DNA of 64,000 nt, from positions 1-64,000 of the forward strand of contig JANBRJ010000036.1 of the NCBI GenBank assembly GCA_027577595.1, in the 5' to 3' direction. The notes under the pieces are model-generated. The model was not told where the DNA came from and made no database searches. It saw only the letters and a program-made list of their open reading frames with translations. The DNA is from Coemansia sp. RSA 487. Taxonomy: Eukaryota; Kickxellomycota; Kickxellomycetes; Kickxellales; Kickxellaceae. Shown here one piece after another: positions 19,301 to 30,379 of the stretch. The number at the start of each line of letters is the position of its first letter. Position 1 is the first letter of the stretch. The position numbers and the translations under genes are program-made.

Positions 19301-20914
19301 GAATGGATTCCAGACTCGTTTCTATACTCTTCCTTGGCAATTCCGATCCACGGCACGCATAGACACGTTGAAAAGGTATTGGGGGAGTCTCCAATGGCTC
19401 AGCTTGGCATGAGCACTGTAAGCGACCCTGTGTCCAGTCTCCTGCTTGCTCGATTTGCCGTTGATTTTGAGCTGACATTGACCCAAAGCATATACCAGCT
19501 ATGCGAGCACGGGATTTCTATAATTCCAGACGAGCCCACTTCTGCTACCGCGTTAACAACGGGCATTGCAAGAATGCCTGGCGATCTCAGCGCAGTGAGC
19601 TCGACGGAAGCATCGCTTAGTAACTTGCTGAGCGCAAGATCCGACGCAGCGATGAACGAACCGCCTACTGTTACTGGTAATACGACTGAGCGATTGCATT
19701 CGATTACAGCGTCCATTACTCGTGCAGACTCGATGGCTAGCATGACCAGTCGGCGCAATACAATGGCCGGTGGTGCTCACAACAAAGCTCAAAACATGCT
19801 GAGCCCACATTCCTCCGAGCACGCTGCAAAATGGCGATCTGTTGCTGAACGGCTTGTAAAGAACTTTGTTATGACTGTGGGTCAGGATATATCGTCTGAT
19901 TATCTGAAAATGCAGCCATACGGTAGTGAGCATCAGCAGCGTGGCATCGTCTGCGCTGTCAGCGATGTATGGCTGTCTATTTGTCGCTGGATGAAGCAAG
20001 TAGAGGACGATACCAATATGCTATTCTATGACTCTGTGTTTTCGTCGACCCTGAAGTCTCTGGAAGCCGGCCATTTTGGACATCCTGGTGGTGGCGGATA
20101 TCCAGCCAGCAGCGACCAGCACCAATCGTCGATGCAAGCCAAATCAGCAGCCAGTGGATTCAACAGCGCCAATGCACTGCGACTAGGCATATCTGGTGAT
20201 GGCAATCCAGGTGGTGCTGCCGACGGATCGTTATCATCATCATCATCATCGACACTGCCGCCTGGTCGCCGTCACCACCGCCGCAACAACCAGTCGCTGC
20301 ATGCGCATATCCTGTCAAACATCGACCGCCTGTTTGCAGAGCGCGTTGATGTGTTCCCAAAGACTGTCAACCCGCTAACGTCGGGCAAAATCTTGTTCCA
20401 TTTAGCAATGCAGATAATCAAGGCAGCACTTGAAGCGCTTCGGCTGCGGCCTCCTGTGCTCGGCACAGCCGAGCAGTTCCAGCAACTGGTTGTGGATGCG
20501 ACATTTGTGCGATCGTGGATGCTCCGGTATGCCGGTGTATCTCCCAACTTGGCGCGCCCCTCGGACTCTGGTACAAATGCCTCGGTGGTGCGCTCAAAGG
20601 GCAGTATCCCGCCATTTGCCTCTGGTGGTGGTGATCCGCATACAAACAAGAAGCATTCGTTGAAACCAACTGCTCCTGTGTCTGGAAATGATGCGAGCCA
20701 TCATGGAAACGATGCCAGTGGAAACTCGGAGACTTCTTCGCCTGTGGCTGTCAACGAGCAGGATGCCCAGGCTATACATAACCTTGTAGATGATTGGATC
20801 CAGTCGGCCAAGGCTTGCGCTGTGGACAAAAAATTACCAAACCAAGCTCTTGTTGATCGGGTGGTTTTTGACGCCTGGATGTCGGCATACTTTGGGTATG
20901 ATACTTCTGGTTGA
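16382..20914 (+). CDS. VPS51: VPS51, subunit of the GARP/EARP tethering complex
   Basis: A subunit of the complex that tethers endosome-derived vesicles at the trans-Golgi and binds the SNARE Tlg1/STX6 through its N-terminus. The first well-placed ATG is at 16382, giving 1510 aa. The upstream in-frame extension is hydrophobic and unlikely to be real. The N-terminal block shows the Vps51/COG family pattern: FDAKKYLKRLL, LVSEIRQIDGDMKTMVYENY and FISATETIGRM, followed by a coiled coil to about residue 180. The protein is about twice the length of animal VPS51. The excess lies in Ser/Gln/Gly/His-rich insertions (about residues 330-380, 610-870 and 1240-1310), including a Gly run and a Ser run. 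The C-terminal half is helical, with matches to the exocyst-like rods. Confidence 0.85.
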   Translation: MAHFNASSTVVQPPDRTRAREKLRSFYNIQTTKPNSASSSQPTKNAPTKTNATQKEINSASFDAKKYLKRLLLEEPISGLLHTDNQLVSEIRQIDGDMKTMVYENYSKFISATETIGRMKEDADFMDAEMEKLARRINTISNRADTVNANFVSRNSAIHRLSSEHQLLQRLQFLFDLPDQLSKHIDRGQFVEAARVWSRTQPLLEHYRQLGVFEGVEKDGKEIMASVEATIWSRWREDPATEISEGAECASLLVLLRPECASMLWREYLEIQSVKHRNLRQVCLESSYEYPVVVGAESSVAEPPLLEPDPSGTPLPAIAASLIPASLGSQEQEQKQQKQQLQEQMDRTQTLPTPSCSRISYFNSHYLPIWNSLVVGFVSQFVSPAGSGLLEQVANTRTEQQKQTIARLQAQSNDGEMDSARQDRTMSLLEATTEGTVVGLLSPLSDAAANTVIGGINATASELSNLRIQNKREQFVVGWQAMSPKELLDAQQVFAEHAKEWCAEYEFIIDSLIQFPGDATATNIKPYLEQLDDLVACINDYPILARIGGLHDCIYRVVTGWHKHLVEGALRAIIRDMIERLEYYFDPAIDSLDTGGPMYSAVSGSGGSSNNPPGLQIGTSRDAAQQPPRRSSASRHQRNASVRSIGSQASAQHHQRPGSVMSGTWPNVGLDRSQQHGDPSTAGNAGPSSTFATQLSATPQSPLLAHQSQNSRGLAHARAVSSAFEALGNSTTPQQPGTVSMSPSLGPFGLVSSGGSNNGGDIASSAINSGGGGGGGNRMSRASIISSSTASRQQQQHNAAQQSTSRPSTLRRTREQRNYSNTFTDMLDDDSSKSIAVAPQPVQSLRRSFSTHRPNVRRYRPWLVNSVNRNAPLHVFLAEMESWLIQQILERVNPLLESVMQHYLDIEGSQMLSNEDECHSAANATGVGQPPHVSEAVRSVENTQRRRPSLQTATRMRQSFIKTLDKCLDVWMNEWIPDSFLYSSLAIPIHGTHRHVEKVLGESPMAQLGMSTVSDPVSSLLLARFAVDFELTLTQSIYQLCEHGISIIPDEPTSATALTTGIARMPGDLSAVSSTEASLSNLLSARSDAAMNEPPTVTGNTTERLHSITASITRADSMASMTSRRNTMAGGAHNKAQNMLSPHSSEHAAKWRSVAERLVKNFVMTVGQDISSDYLKMQPYGSEHQQRGIVCAVSDVWLSICRWMKQVEDDTNMLFYDSVFSSTLKSLEAGHFGHPGGGGYPASSDQHQSSMQAKSAASGFNSANALRLGISGDGNPGGAADGSLSSSSSSTLPPGRRHHRRNNQSLHAHILSNIDRLFAERVDVFPKTVNPLTSGKILFHLAMQIIKAALEALRLRPPVLGTAEQFQQLVVDATFVRSWMLRYAGVSPNLARPSDSGTNASVVRSKGSIPPFASGGGDPHTNKKHSLKPTAPVSGNDASHHGNDASGNSETSSPVAVNEQDAQAIHNLVDDWIQSAKACAVDKKLPNQALVDRVVFDAWMSAYFGYDTSG

Positions 20915-21103
20915 TCTTACGCCTGTTTTGCTGGGGCTTGAAGTATTGGTGATATTTTGAATATATGAATGTGGCAACTAAAAACTGAAAATAATTAAAT
21001 AAGCAATAGACAAAACAATTGAAACTACTAAAAGGAACGCACTAACGAAACTAATGAGGAATTATGTAAAATAAAACGAAATGAATGGAGAGAAAAGTAG
21101 GTG

Positions 21104-22313
21104 TTAGAACTGGATATTATCGGACATAACGCCAACATTGAAGGACGACGATTGCGCCATGTCACGGTGAAGTTTTTGCTGTTCCTGATTCTCTGCGCCA
21201 TGGTCGATCGAGCGATTCGCCTGTGTTTGCTCGTCTGCTGCCGACGATGTGTCTGGGTTGGAAGCAACAGCAGAAGCAGCCATGGCAACAGTGGCAATAT
21301 GGCTGACCTGAGATTCTTTCGTACTGTCGCTGTGTTGCTGCTGAACATAGACAGATGAGTTGCTGTTGTCTGCAAGCATATTTCCATTGCTGACAACAAT
21401 ATGATCGCTATTCGCCTGGTTCCCTGGCTGACGAAGCGAAAACAGGTTGCTGGCAACGTCGTTTAGAGTTGGCGAGGCATTCATTGCCTGACAGCCAAAG
21501 ATATAAGCCGATGATGAAGGCACTTGATGGGTGGTAATCGTTCCTGCTGCAACAGGTAATACTTTCGCATCGACACTCGATGGTCTGTTGTCGCCATCGG
21601 CGTTATGTTCTGTGGCAGTCGACGTTGTGATTGCCGGCATCGCATGTGCGCTGACAGTACCATCGTTGTACTGGATATCGCTATCGTTGACCACACCATT
21701 CATACGCATTGCTGGCTGCTGGCTAGACATGGCAGTACTGGCGATCGGGTGCACCATGCTCAGCGATGACAGTGCACCTGTGGATCCGTTAGCATTGTTT
21801 GTGCCTGGTTTTGCGGAAGCGGCTATTGACTGCTGATCATTTGCGGATGGTGCATTCGATGAAACCAGCGTGTAGGATGTTGGATCGCCAACTGACTGCT
21901 TTGGTGGCATCTCCGTATCATGCTTCGTTGCGACCATGCCGCCGACAGTCATCTCGGTAGGCGTTGACGGCGATGATTGTGTGTGGCCGTTGGAAATGCT
22001 TGTCGACCCATTCGTTGGATCCCAGTTAGCAGTGGTCATGCTCTCTGGGTAGTACGAGTACATGTCCTGGGTGCTGTTGTGAGGGAGCTGGAACGATCCG
22101 GAAATATCGGCAACAGCGGCGGCGGCAGCAACAGCGGCGGCAGCGGCGGCGTTTCTGTCGGAATTCGAGCAAGCAGAAGAGGGGGCGGACGACACATTGG
22201 ATGCCAAAATGTCCTCGTGTCCTTGCAGCGACTGGTGTGAAGGAACTGTGTGCTGACCAGAGTTCTGCGTCTGTTCATGATGCTGTCCATTGTGGTTACT
22301 TGAGTAGCTCTGC

Positions 22314-22345
<32 letters not shown>

Positions 22346-23602
22346 CTGATTGTGCTGTTGTGGCGGAACAAACTGCTGCTGATGAGCGGCATAAAGCGGC
22401 TGCTGCTGTTCTGGCTGCGTTGATTCAACAGCCGCAGCGCCAGGCTGTGGTGAAATAAGGCGGTTGGTGGGATACAGCGGGTTGATGAACTTGAATCCAG
22501 AGTAGAGGTCAGTCGAAGGCAGGCCACCTGGAGCATTGTTCATAAATGGATGTGTCAGCTGCTGGTGCTGGTCCCCTTGAGTGTGCGAGTGCTGTGTGTT
22601 TTGCTGCTGCTGCTGCTGCTGCTGGTGGACAGTGCCGTGAAGCCCATGTTGCATCTGCTGCTCGTGCTGCTGATACCCATGGTGGTGGTGGTGCTGTCCA
22701 GGCGGTGCCAGGCTGTAGCTTTGCTCATGCTGAAGGTATCCATTGTTATGCGAGCCTGGCTGTTGCTGCTGCTGCTGGTGCTGGTGCTGCTGCTGGTGGA
22801 ATTGGTGGCTGTGTGCGCTATAAGGATGATGGAACACGCCGACTCCGTTGTGCCCATGCTGCTGTTGCTGCTGCTGGTGATGGTGGTGGTGCGGGTGCTG
22901 CTGGGCGGAATCATAGAGTGAGTTTCCAGCCATCATCGCGTAAGGCGAAGCAGGGAATCCCATTGCATGGTCGGAAACACTCTGGGGACCAGAACCAAGA
23001 TTGTGAATAGGGAAGGGGTGGACGGTGCTGCGGGACCTGGTAATAGGACCGCCGGCCGGATGGCTGCCCATAGGCATCCCCATTGCCATTGGGCTGGCAA
23101 TCGCAGTGGGCGCGGGCACCGATCCGTTGCTCATTCCGTTGCCTGAGCCGCCCTTCATGACCTCGCGCAGCCTGCGACGCTCAAGCCTCCTGAAAATCTC
23201 GGACTGGATCCACGCTTCGCGTTCGGGCGTGGGGTCCTTGCCAAAGCGGATTCGCGCTTGGCGGTACACACGACACCGGAGATCGTTTAGGCGATTCTTC
23301 TCGGCATTCTCAGACCTCCATCGGCGCATGCGCTCCGAGACCTCTGCCTTGCTCTTTGGCGTGCGGCGGCTGCTGGCGTGCTCGGATGAGGAGTTGCGCG
23401 ACTTGGATGGTGTTGACGGGTTTGAATCGGAGGTTGTTTCGTGCGACGCGTGAGATAGAGTTGACGCGTTATGCAGTGAATCTTCTCTGCCTAGGACCAA
23501 GCCAGTACGGGCGTCAAGGTAAGACGCCTGGGCCAGCGGATCGGGTAGTTGCGGATAGCCCGCAGCATCGGACGAAAAGAATGCAAACGGGTTCTGGTTC
23601 AT
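21104..23602 (-). CDS. Gln/His-rich nuclear regulator-like protein with DUF3020 domain
   Basis: An 832-aa protein. Residues 70-150 match the fungal DUF3020 type: SERMRRWRSENAEKNRLNDLRCRV, then a conserved RRLERRR. This is a strongly basic helical segment that could bind nucleic acid. The rest is low complexity: long Gln and His-Gln tracts (about residues 230-440), an Ala tract, and a Ser/Asn/Thr-rich C-terminal half. That composition is typical of fungal transcriptional regulators with activation or condensate-forming regions, but the role of the family is not established. Its start faces a 3.5-kb gene-free stretch. It converges on VPS51. Confidence 0.65.
22300..22930 (-). repeat. CAG/CAA and CAC trinucleotide tracts in the DUF3020 gene
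   Basis: Several Gln- and His-coding tracts lie here, the longest near 22310-22360 (about 14 Gln codons). Both CAG and CAA codons are mixed in, which slows slippage. Length is likely to vary between strains. Confidence 0.85.
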
Positions 23603-26600
23603 TTTTCCTTTTTAGGCGCTGTACGTGGTCGGTTAAGTGCGCAAGTTATGTTCGTGTGCAAATATTGCGCTTCTCTGCCAATATACAAAATATAAAGGAT
23701 CCTATATAAACTTTGAAAAAGATAGTCCAGAATAAAACCACGCTTAGTAATTGAAGGCAGTAAATAAGTATAAAAAATTTGTAGCTTGGTTAGAAGCTAG
23801 AAGCTAGTAGCTAGAGTCAATGCGTAGCCATTAAATCTCCCAGTTTCCAAGGAAACAGAATACAGGACAGGAGGAGGGAGAGGAGGAGTAATGCTAGGCT
23901 CTGCTTGAAATATTGATCTGACTCGGACTAGAAAGGAGGGATATGCGTGTGGGTACGAGTTTCCAGGTACAAACAATATGAATGCCTGGGTATTTGCCGA
24001 ATCAACCAAACAGGGACAACATAAATGTAAACAACTTTTTTGCAGGAAAAGGGGAAAAGTATTACAAGTAGTTTTTTTTGGGAAGAAGAATAAGAATCGT
24101 CGTTCGGTTTGCAGCTGGTATATAGCCATGCCACAACCAATATTTTCTTGGGTTTGGAGCGTATTTCAGCGAACAAGTAGGAAATGGCACGACAAAGTGA
24201 TCAAACTCTGATAGATGTGATAAACTATGAGTATTTTCTGGGTTGCCGTTATAAAGAAGCTCTGCACCATTGATCACCTGTGCAAAAGATATATTTCAGC
24301 AAACAATGTCAACGCTTACAATACAGGTTGGGCTGGCGAAGATCGGCAGCTTGTCGAAACAAGTTCCAAATTTAGCGGTGCTCAAAGAAAATAGGTTTTT
24401 AATTAAGTGTAAAGAAAATTATCAGTAGGCAAGTCGTAAAAGCGGTCAGTCATTTGTGAAGAAAGAAATAAAGGAAAAAAGGTGGTGGCCGCTGGGCAAC
24501 GTTAAATAGGATGATGGAGATGTCATAGCTTTCATAAATGCTGCGGGACAAATTACATGAAGACTAGGATTTAGAGTGAAGCAGTATTTTCCAAGCAGTA
24601 TGATGCGTGGGTAGCATGGTGCACATGCAAATTTTCTAGGCGTACTCAATCTTTCTTTTGTTTGCTCTCTGCAATACGTTTATAGATAAAAGGGGGATTT
24701 TAGAGGGTCTATTTTGAAAGGCACAAGGGAAAAAAGGAACCGACATCAACAGGAAAATAGGGACCACCCTCCTTAAAAGCAAGCACATCTTAATATGAAG
24801 CTCCCACGGGAAATAGCCACAGCAAACTATTTGGGATCAGTCAATAAAGGCAGCAATGAGAATAGAGTTCTGGATAAAAATCTACATCGACAAGCAAAGG
24901 ATTCTGTTACAATATACACCACAGTAATTGGCCGTCAAACGTGCTAGATGGTGTTCTCGGGTGGGAGGAGGAGGAGAAGGAAGAGTATTATGTCCACAAA
25001 TCAGAATATCAGTTTGACTTTCGACTCTGCATCTTGTGTTCTTACCTTGAAGTATTCGTAAAGATAAAAGCCAACGTGAGTTTGAGAGCTACTACGCGCC
25101 GGTAGTTAGCAAAGTAATTATTGGTAGTAAATGGGAAACCAAATTAAGCGGGAAACTGTCACACGCCCAAGCGAATGTTAAGGCGTGCCTGAGCCAAATA
25201 AAAGATAATAATTAAGAAGGGAAATGTGAGAATTTTGACGGGAATAAGGAAGAAAACAGCGTTACAAGCTAGTAATTTCAGTTTACTTGCTGCCTTTTTC
25301 GAGTTACTTGCTTTTCTTTCGTCAAGGTTGTGTAAATATGAAATGGCGAAGAATAGCTGGCGCGTAGGCACTGGGTCGTGCTGGTGCGTGTGTCGCAATA
25401 AATGGTAAGACACGGTGCCTATGAAAGCCCAAGCTGTGGAGAAATAAAACAGTATATACCGCACTAGCTCTGCTTCCGACACTTTGGCTTGCAGATACAA
25501 ATGTCCTCCAAAAACGTTACTATTTTTAACAACACGAAGCACAAATAGGCCAGGAAACGGTAATATGAAAATAACGTTGCGCAATTAAATAAAAAATAAA
25601 ATGTGGAGGCAAGAAAAGAAAAAAGATGGAAAACGGGGGAAACGTTTAGCGTTGTGCCTGGCATCTAGTAATTAATGGCCGTCCCATCATACGGCCTAAA
25701 CAAAAAAGAAACATCTTTTCAGCATCGGCGTTTACAACAAAAGCCTGTGGGCCATATTTACTCCATACAACTTGAGAAACAGAAAATATCAAGCCATCCT
25801 TTTTAATTATTGCTCATGGCCTTGCGATTTGTGCCATATTAGATACCAGCCCAATCGATTCTTTGAACATGTCGTTAGTCGAGAGAATGTTGTCCCTATT
25901 TTTTTATATATTTCCTGGTTCATGTAATTTGGCCACCTGTCTGGCCATTTTTATTGGCTAATCCCAAAATTTTTGTGTGGAATCATTTGTATATCGAAAA
26001 AGAGGGACTATATTTTTCCTTTTAGTAAAATTTATCCTCCCCCAAATTCTTCATTCATTAGTTTTTGCCCGTGGGTTTCGCTTGTGTGGCTTTCTCCTTG
26101 CACAAACCGGTCTCTGGTCTTTATTGTGGCTTTCTTATTGAGAACAAAGAAAAAAGACCGTGCATCGTGACCTAAAGTATACCTGCTTCCTACCTCCTTT
26201 TTGGATACCTCCTTTTTCATTGCCATGCTGCACAAAGCATCCTGAGGACAATATTGCTAGCGTCTTCTGTGTGGTCCCTTGTACAAGAATTTAATTAAAA
26301 TGACCTTTCGCTTTGTCTTCTTGCTGCTAGGTCAAAAATGAGAATCGACAAACATGTGAACGATATTATTGGCCACTGATTGGTTTCTAAACATGGGTAT
26401 ATCCCCTTTATTCGCGACACATTTCTTGGATACATGCGCTTTTTTATTTTTTGTCGCTAACGCGTAATGCTGTCGGATTGGGCCTTTTGTTTTCGTGTTT
26501 ACTGCTATGTTTGGTGCTGGTATACATCTCCCTCTTTTTGTTACACTCCCCGCATTTTCCATAAACCCCCTAGCGGCATATTTTCATTCTGTCAAACAGG

Positions 26601-27149
26601 ACACGAACGTGTAATTGTTTTTATTTATTAGGGACAGAACACCCAATTCAACCTGAATGTCCAGTTCCCATCCACGTGTCTTGCTTTAGAACAAGTACAT
26701 ACACAGATGACAAGAATACAGGGATTGAGGGAGATGTTGTTTTATTAGTCTTTACGCTATTCCTGGTTCTACATTTTCGTAAAAAAAAAAGTTGATATCC
26801 GGATCCATTACAATTGATCTGAAACTTTAAACAGAGTTGTTTTAGCGTGGGACGTATTGCAGTCTCTGTATCCGAATGTATCAATATTGAAAGTCTATCA
26901 CCTACCCTTCCATTTCTGTATTCGCCTTGCGTATGCGCATCCCCTCCTTTCATACCTTGTTCGCCGTACAACCAAGCCTCAGAGCCTTTGTTGTGCAACC
27001 AAGTCATTTGAAATTTTAATGTTACTGCTTAGATTGTAATGATCCCTATCTTTGAATTCAATAGCCAATAGGAAAAACAAAACAAATGCTAAATGTTAAA
27101 TGTTAAAATGCAATCAAAAAGTGAATCAGCTATACGCCCAGGTTCTGGC
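23603..27149. other. 3.5-kb gene-free region upstream of the DUF3020 gene
   Basis: No frame here has a family signature. A 141-aa membrane-like frame at 25159-25584 on the minus strand is the best candidate, but it has no recognisable homology. A cluster of AAGCTAG-like words lies at 23780-23815. The region may be an extended promoter or hold a non-coding RNA. I cannot decide from sequence alone. Confidence 0.45.
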
Positions 27150-27710
27150 TTACTTGGTTTTTACAACAAGTTTTGCGCTGGATCCACCAGTGCTTGAAGG
27201 GAAAGTTACAGGGCTGCCTATGGAGTTTAGTGAAACAGCCACTTGGCCATTGACAGGATTCTTGCAAGCCTCGGTGATATCGATCGAATTGGGCGCAACG
27301 TCATCCATAAATGTCTCTGTGGCAATGGCTGGTCCACGCTTGGGTGCAGTCGCCGCAGTAACTGTTTTGGCATCATAAGCGCTGGTTACCGGCGACACAG
27401 TCAAAGTGTACGAGCTTGGAGAAACGCTAGCAGAAGTAATCGGCTTGGGGAGCTCCAGCATGCAGCTCTCAATGTCTGCAGTATCCGATACGTCCTCTGG
27501 CAGATCAAAGCCCATGAGAATATTTCTGATGTCGCGGTTTCCGTTGTATGCCATGTACTGAGGCATCCCAGACAGATTGGTAATTGGGCAATTTGTTTTT
27601 CCGCAAAGCATCGATGTATAGATAATACCGACATCGTTTGTGGCCGGTACCGAGTATTCGGCTGCTGCTGCAAGAGTAGCAATGGCGGAAACGGCTGCAA
27701 AGATCTTCAT
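27150..27710 (-). CDS. small secreted protein, CBM96/DNRLRE-like
   Basis: A 186-aa protein with a signal peptide (MKIFAAVSAIATLAAAAEYS). The mature chain is beta-rich. RNILMGFDLPEDVSDTADIESCMLEL followed by YTLTVSPVTSAYD recalls DNRLRE/CBM96 domains, where a 'R-x-L-x-FDL' strand precedes repeated hydrophobic strands. Two cysteines (LCGKTNC) lie near the N-terminus. It would act outside the cell or in the wall, possibly binding polysaccharide. It could equally be an unrelated cerato-platanin-sized secreted protein. Confidence 0.5.
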   Translation of the reverse strand: MKIFAAVSAIATLAAAAEYSVPATNDVGIIYTSMLCGKTNCPITNLSGMPQYMAYNGNRDIRNILMGFDLPEDVSDTADIESCMLELPKPITSASVSPSSYTLTVSPVTSAYDAKTVTAATAPKRGPAIATETFMDDVAPNSIDITEACKNPVNGQVAVSLNSIGSPVTFPSSTGGSSAKLVVKTK

Positions 27711-28565
27711 TGTAAGTTCTGGATTCGAGTTGCTGATATAAAAAGTAGTGTTGGTATGTTGTATACTTTTTAAGAAACTTGGATCCAGGGCAACATAAGC
27801 TGTATTTTATACTAGTTGCAAAACATCATCCCAGGAACATTTGGCAGGAATATTGCTTCTTGGAGCACGTTTCCCAAGAGCTATGCCACAATGTATTCTA
27901 ACCCTTGAATTTGGTTCTTGTCATTCTCGCTCACCAGTTTGAAAGCAAGAAAGTGCATGTGGGAATAAGCGTATTTGAGTGTTCTTTTTCGCACGACTCG
28001 AACAAACAAAACAATGGCCACCCCTGACGTGTCTATTCTTCTATTGTCCTTTTAATACAACGTACGCCGCTATCAACGTGTGCCTTTTTAGGATGAGAAA
28101 TAGAGCAACGACATTGTAAACATATCGTGTGTATTTAGTTTTTCGACTTTAGCCATCGCTTTCTTCAAATAATAAACATGTGTTATTTCTTGCCACGCAT
28201 TGTTTGCTTCCATAATACTGAGATATTCTATGAAGCAGCGCGTACCTGTGAGTCAGTTTATCAACTGAACAAAGGCATTTTATTTGTTTAGTAATGTGAA
28301 ATTGCAGCCTTTTCTCGGAGGGTTGAATAGAAAAACAGGCGAACAAACACCGAGTCTCTTTGGGCATGATGTCACGGATTTGTTCCAAATTGGGAGTGTG
28401 ATCTTGATCGTTATAAATTGAGAATCAAGATCTGCACAAGTGATTTTGCTACTGCGAATTTGAAATGTTTACCTTTAAATCCTCAAGCATTTTCTTCTTT
28501 TTCTCTGCCTTTTAGCTTGAATTTTGTCAACTGTAAAGCACTATTTTTTGTATTATTGCAAGCCA
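27711..28565. other. bidirectional upstream region
   Basis: Spacer between the divergent secreted-protein gene and ORC5. No other gene was recognised. Confidence 0.5.
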
Positions 28566-29960
28566 ATGTTAGCAGAAACAATTTCGAATTTGGTGTCGCA
28601 ATTCCCAGGGCGTGGTGAGCAAATCGACCAACTTCTTGCGTTCCTTGGCCAGCCTAGCGACCCAACACCACCTGGTATATTTGTCTACGGTCCAGCAGCA
28701 ACAGGAAAGACATCGATTGTTCGAGACCTTTTTGCATCCTACGATCCAGAAGGACAACACTACGCGTTTATCAACTGTATTGAGTGTTTTACGCCCAGGC
28801 TACTCTTTGAGCGGACGCTGAATGCGTGGGCGGGATACACACCAGCACCTTCCAATCGCTATGCAAACTATGCGCGTTGCGAAAACCTCGTAGACTTTGT
28901 CAACTGTGTGCGTGAGCTGTTGGTTGTGGCAGATGGTGGCCGGAGAGCAAGCGACACGCACTACATGATTATAGATCAGGCTGAAAGGCTGCGCGACCGA
29001 GGACCGATGCTCCTTACCACGCTTTTACGGCTATCGGAGTTAACAGGTGCTAATGTGTCGCTTGTACTAATATCTAACGTAATCTGGGACAAGTTCCGAC
29101 CGCGCCATGGCGGAGCGCCAGAACCGCTGGCACTTTGCTTCCCATCTTACACAAAACAGCAGATCCTCGATATAGTGGCCAAAGACTGTCCGGTCGACGA
29201 ACCCATGCCGTTCTTTATGACGTTTGTCGACGCGATATATGAGGTGTTTCATCGCAATTGTGCGGATCTGAATGAGCTACGGCATTTGGTTGCTATGCTT
29301 TACCCCAAGTTTGTACAGCCTGTTTTCGAAAAGCAAGCAACGCGAGGAGAATTTGCCAGGCTTTTTAAGCTTTGCCAGCCCTATTTCTCAGCTGCGTCCG
29401 AACGTCTTTACCTGCGGGAAATATCAACGTCGGAATGGCAGAAGAATTCAGCCATAGCGTCTGCTAAAAACAACCCAGAGGACATAACACTTTCGATTTA
29501 CCAAATGGCAGAAGGGTCCACCGATAGCTTGGATCTCCCCTATTACACGAAATTCCTTCTTATAGCGTCATTCCTAGCATCATATAACCCGTCGAGACTA
29601 GATGCTCAGTACTTTGGATATGGAGCTGGCAAAAACGGCAAGAGACGCAGGGGACGGAAGGCTGCCACAGAGGATTCGCTTGGTGGAAAAGATAGACCGC
29701 AACTTCTGGGACCAAAAAGCTTTGCCATCGAACGCATGCTCGCTATATTCTACAGCATAATAGCAGAGCCTGTGGACAGCTCGGTTGATGTTCAGATCCA
29801 AATTGCTTCACTTGTGACATTGCGCCTTCTTACAAAGACGTCTTCTGGAGATCGCCTAGATGGCATCAAATGTAAATGCAATGTCAGTCTGGAATCTGTT
29901 AGATCAATTTCAAGAAGCGTAAAGTTTGATATTGACCGTTTTCTATACGATTTCGCATAA
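28566..29960 (+). CDS. ORC5: origin recognition complex subunit 5
   Basis: A subunit of ORC, the AAA+ complex that marks replication origins and loads MCM. The frame opens at a TTG. The first ATG is at 28566, giving 464 aa, close to the usual length (about 435-480). Walker A is GPAATGKTS (residues 42-50). The Walker B region reads HYMIIDQAERL, with DQ instead of DE. The AAA+ lid and the Orc5 C-terminal winged-helix region follow (FLLIASFLASYNPSRLDAQYF is a typical Orc5 block), with a Lys/Arg-rich insert near residues 350-365. No intron is needed. Confidence 0.9.
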   Translation: MLAETISNLVSQFPGRGEQIDQLLAFLGQPSDPTPPGIFVYGPAATGKTSIVRDLFASYDPEGQHYAFINCIECFTPRLLFERTLNAWAGYTPAPSNRYANYARCENLVDFVNCVRELLVVADGGRRASDTHYMIIDQAERLRDRGPMLLTTLLRLSELTGANVSLVLISNVIWDKFRPRHGGAPEPLALCFPSYTKQQILDIVAKDCPVDEPMPFFMTFVDAIYEVFHRNCADLNELRHLVAMLYPKFVQPVFEKQATRGEFARLFKLCQPYFSAASERLYLREISTSEWQKNSAIASAKNNPEDITLSIYQMAEGSTDSLDLPYYTKFLLIASFLASYNPSRLDAQYFGYGAGKNGKRRRGRKAATEDSLGGKDRPQLLGPKSFAIERMLAIFYSIIAEPVDSSVDVQIQIASLVTLRLLTKTSSGDRLDGIKCKCNVSLESVRSISRSVKFDIDRFLYDFA

Positions 29961-30379
29961 CACTTCCGCCTATTTTTTTCGGTGCGTTCACCCGATAACA
30001 AAATAAGTAAAATGTTGGCTCACTCTAATATTTTATAATATTTAATTGAGGGTCGTCAAATGTCCATAAAAAGAGTACTAATCCTGCTCCACTGTTTCTG
30101 TTTCAGCAATAGTTTTCATTTGAGAGAATTTGTTTGATGCAGTTTGCGCTTGGCAGGCCAAAACGAGTCTTTTTGCGCCTTGCACATAAAAACCAAGGGC
30201 TTTCATCAGCTTCCGTAAAACGGCGCCTGCACAGTCCACACGCTCTGTAAATGGATCAACCTTTTCTGCCGAAGTTTATCTTTCTTCAACGCACCACGGC
30301 ACATCTCATCCGTATAATCATCAATAAGGATGTAGCGCAGTCTATTCACAAGAAGTGTAAGAAGGCGTCCCAGGTTCAT
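29961..30379. other. spacer between convergent ORC5 and FunK1 relic
   Basis: 419 bp of 3' flanking sequence. No gene was recognised. Confidence 0.5.

Noticed and set aside
22550-22921. Plus-strand Leu/Val-rich frame that looks like a membrane protein
   Set aside because: It is the antisense of the CAG/CAC tracts in the DUF3020 gene. Runs of CTG and GTG give false Leu/Val stretches.
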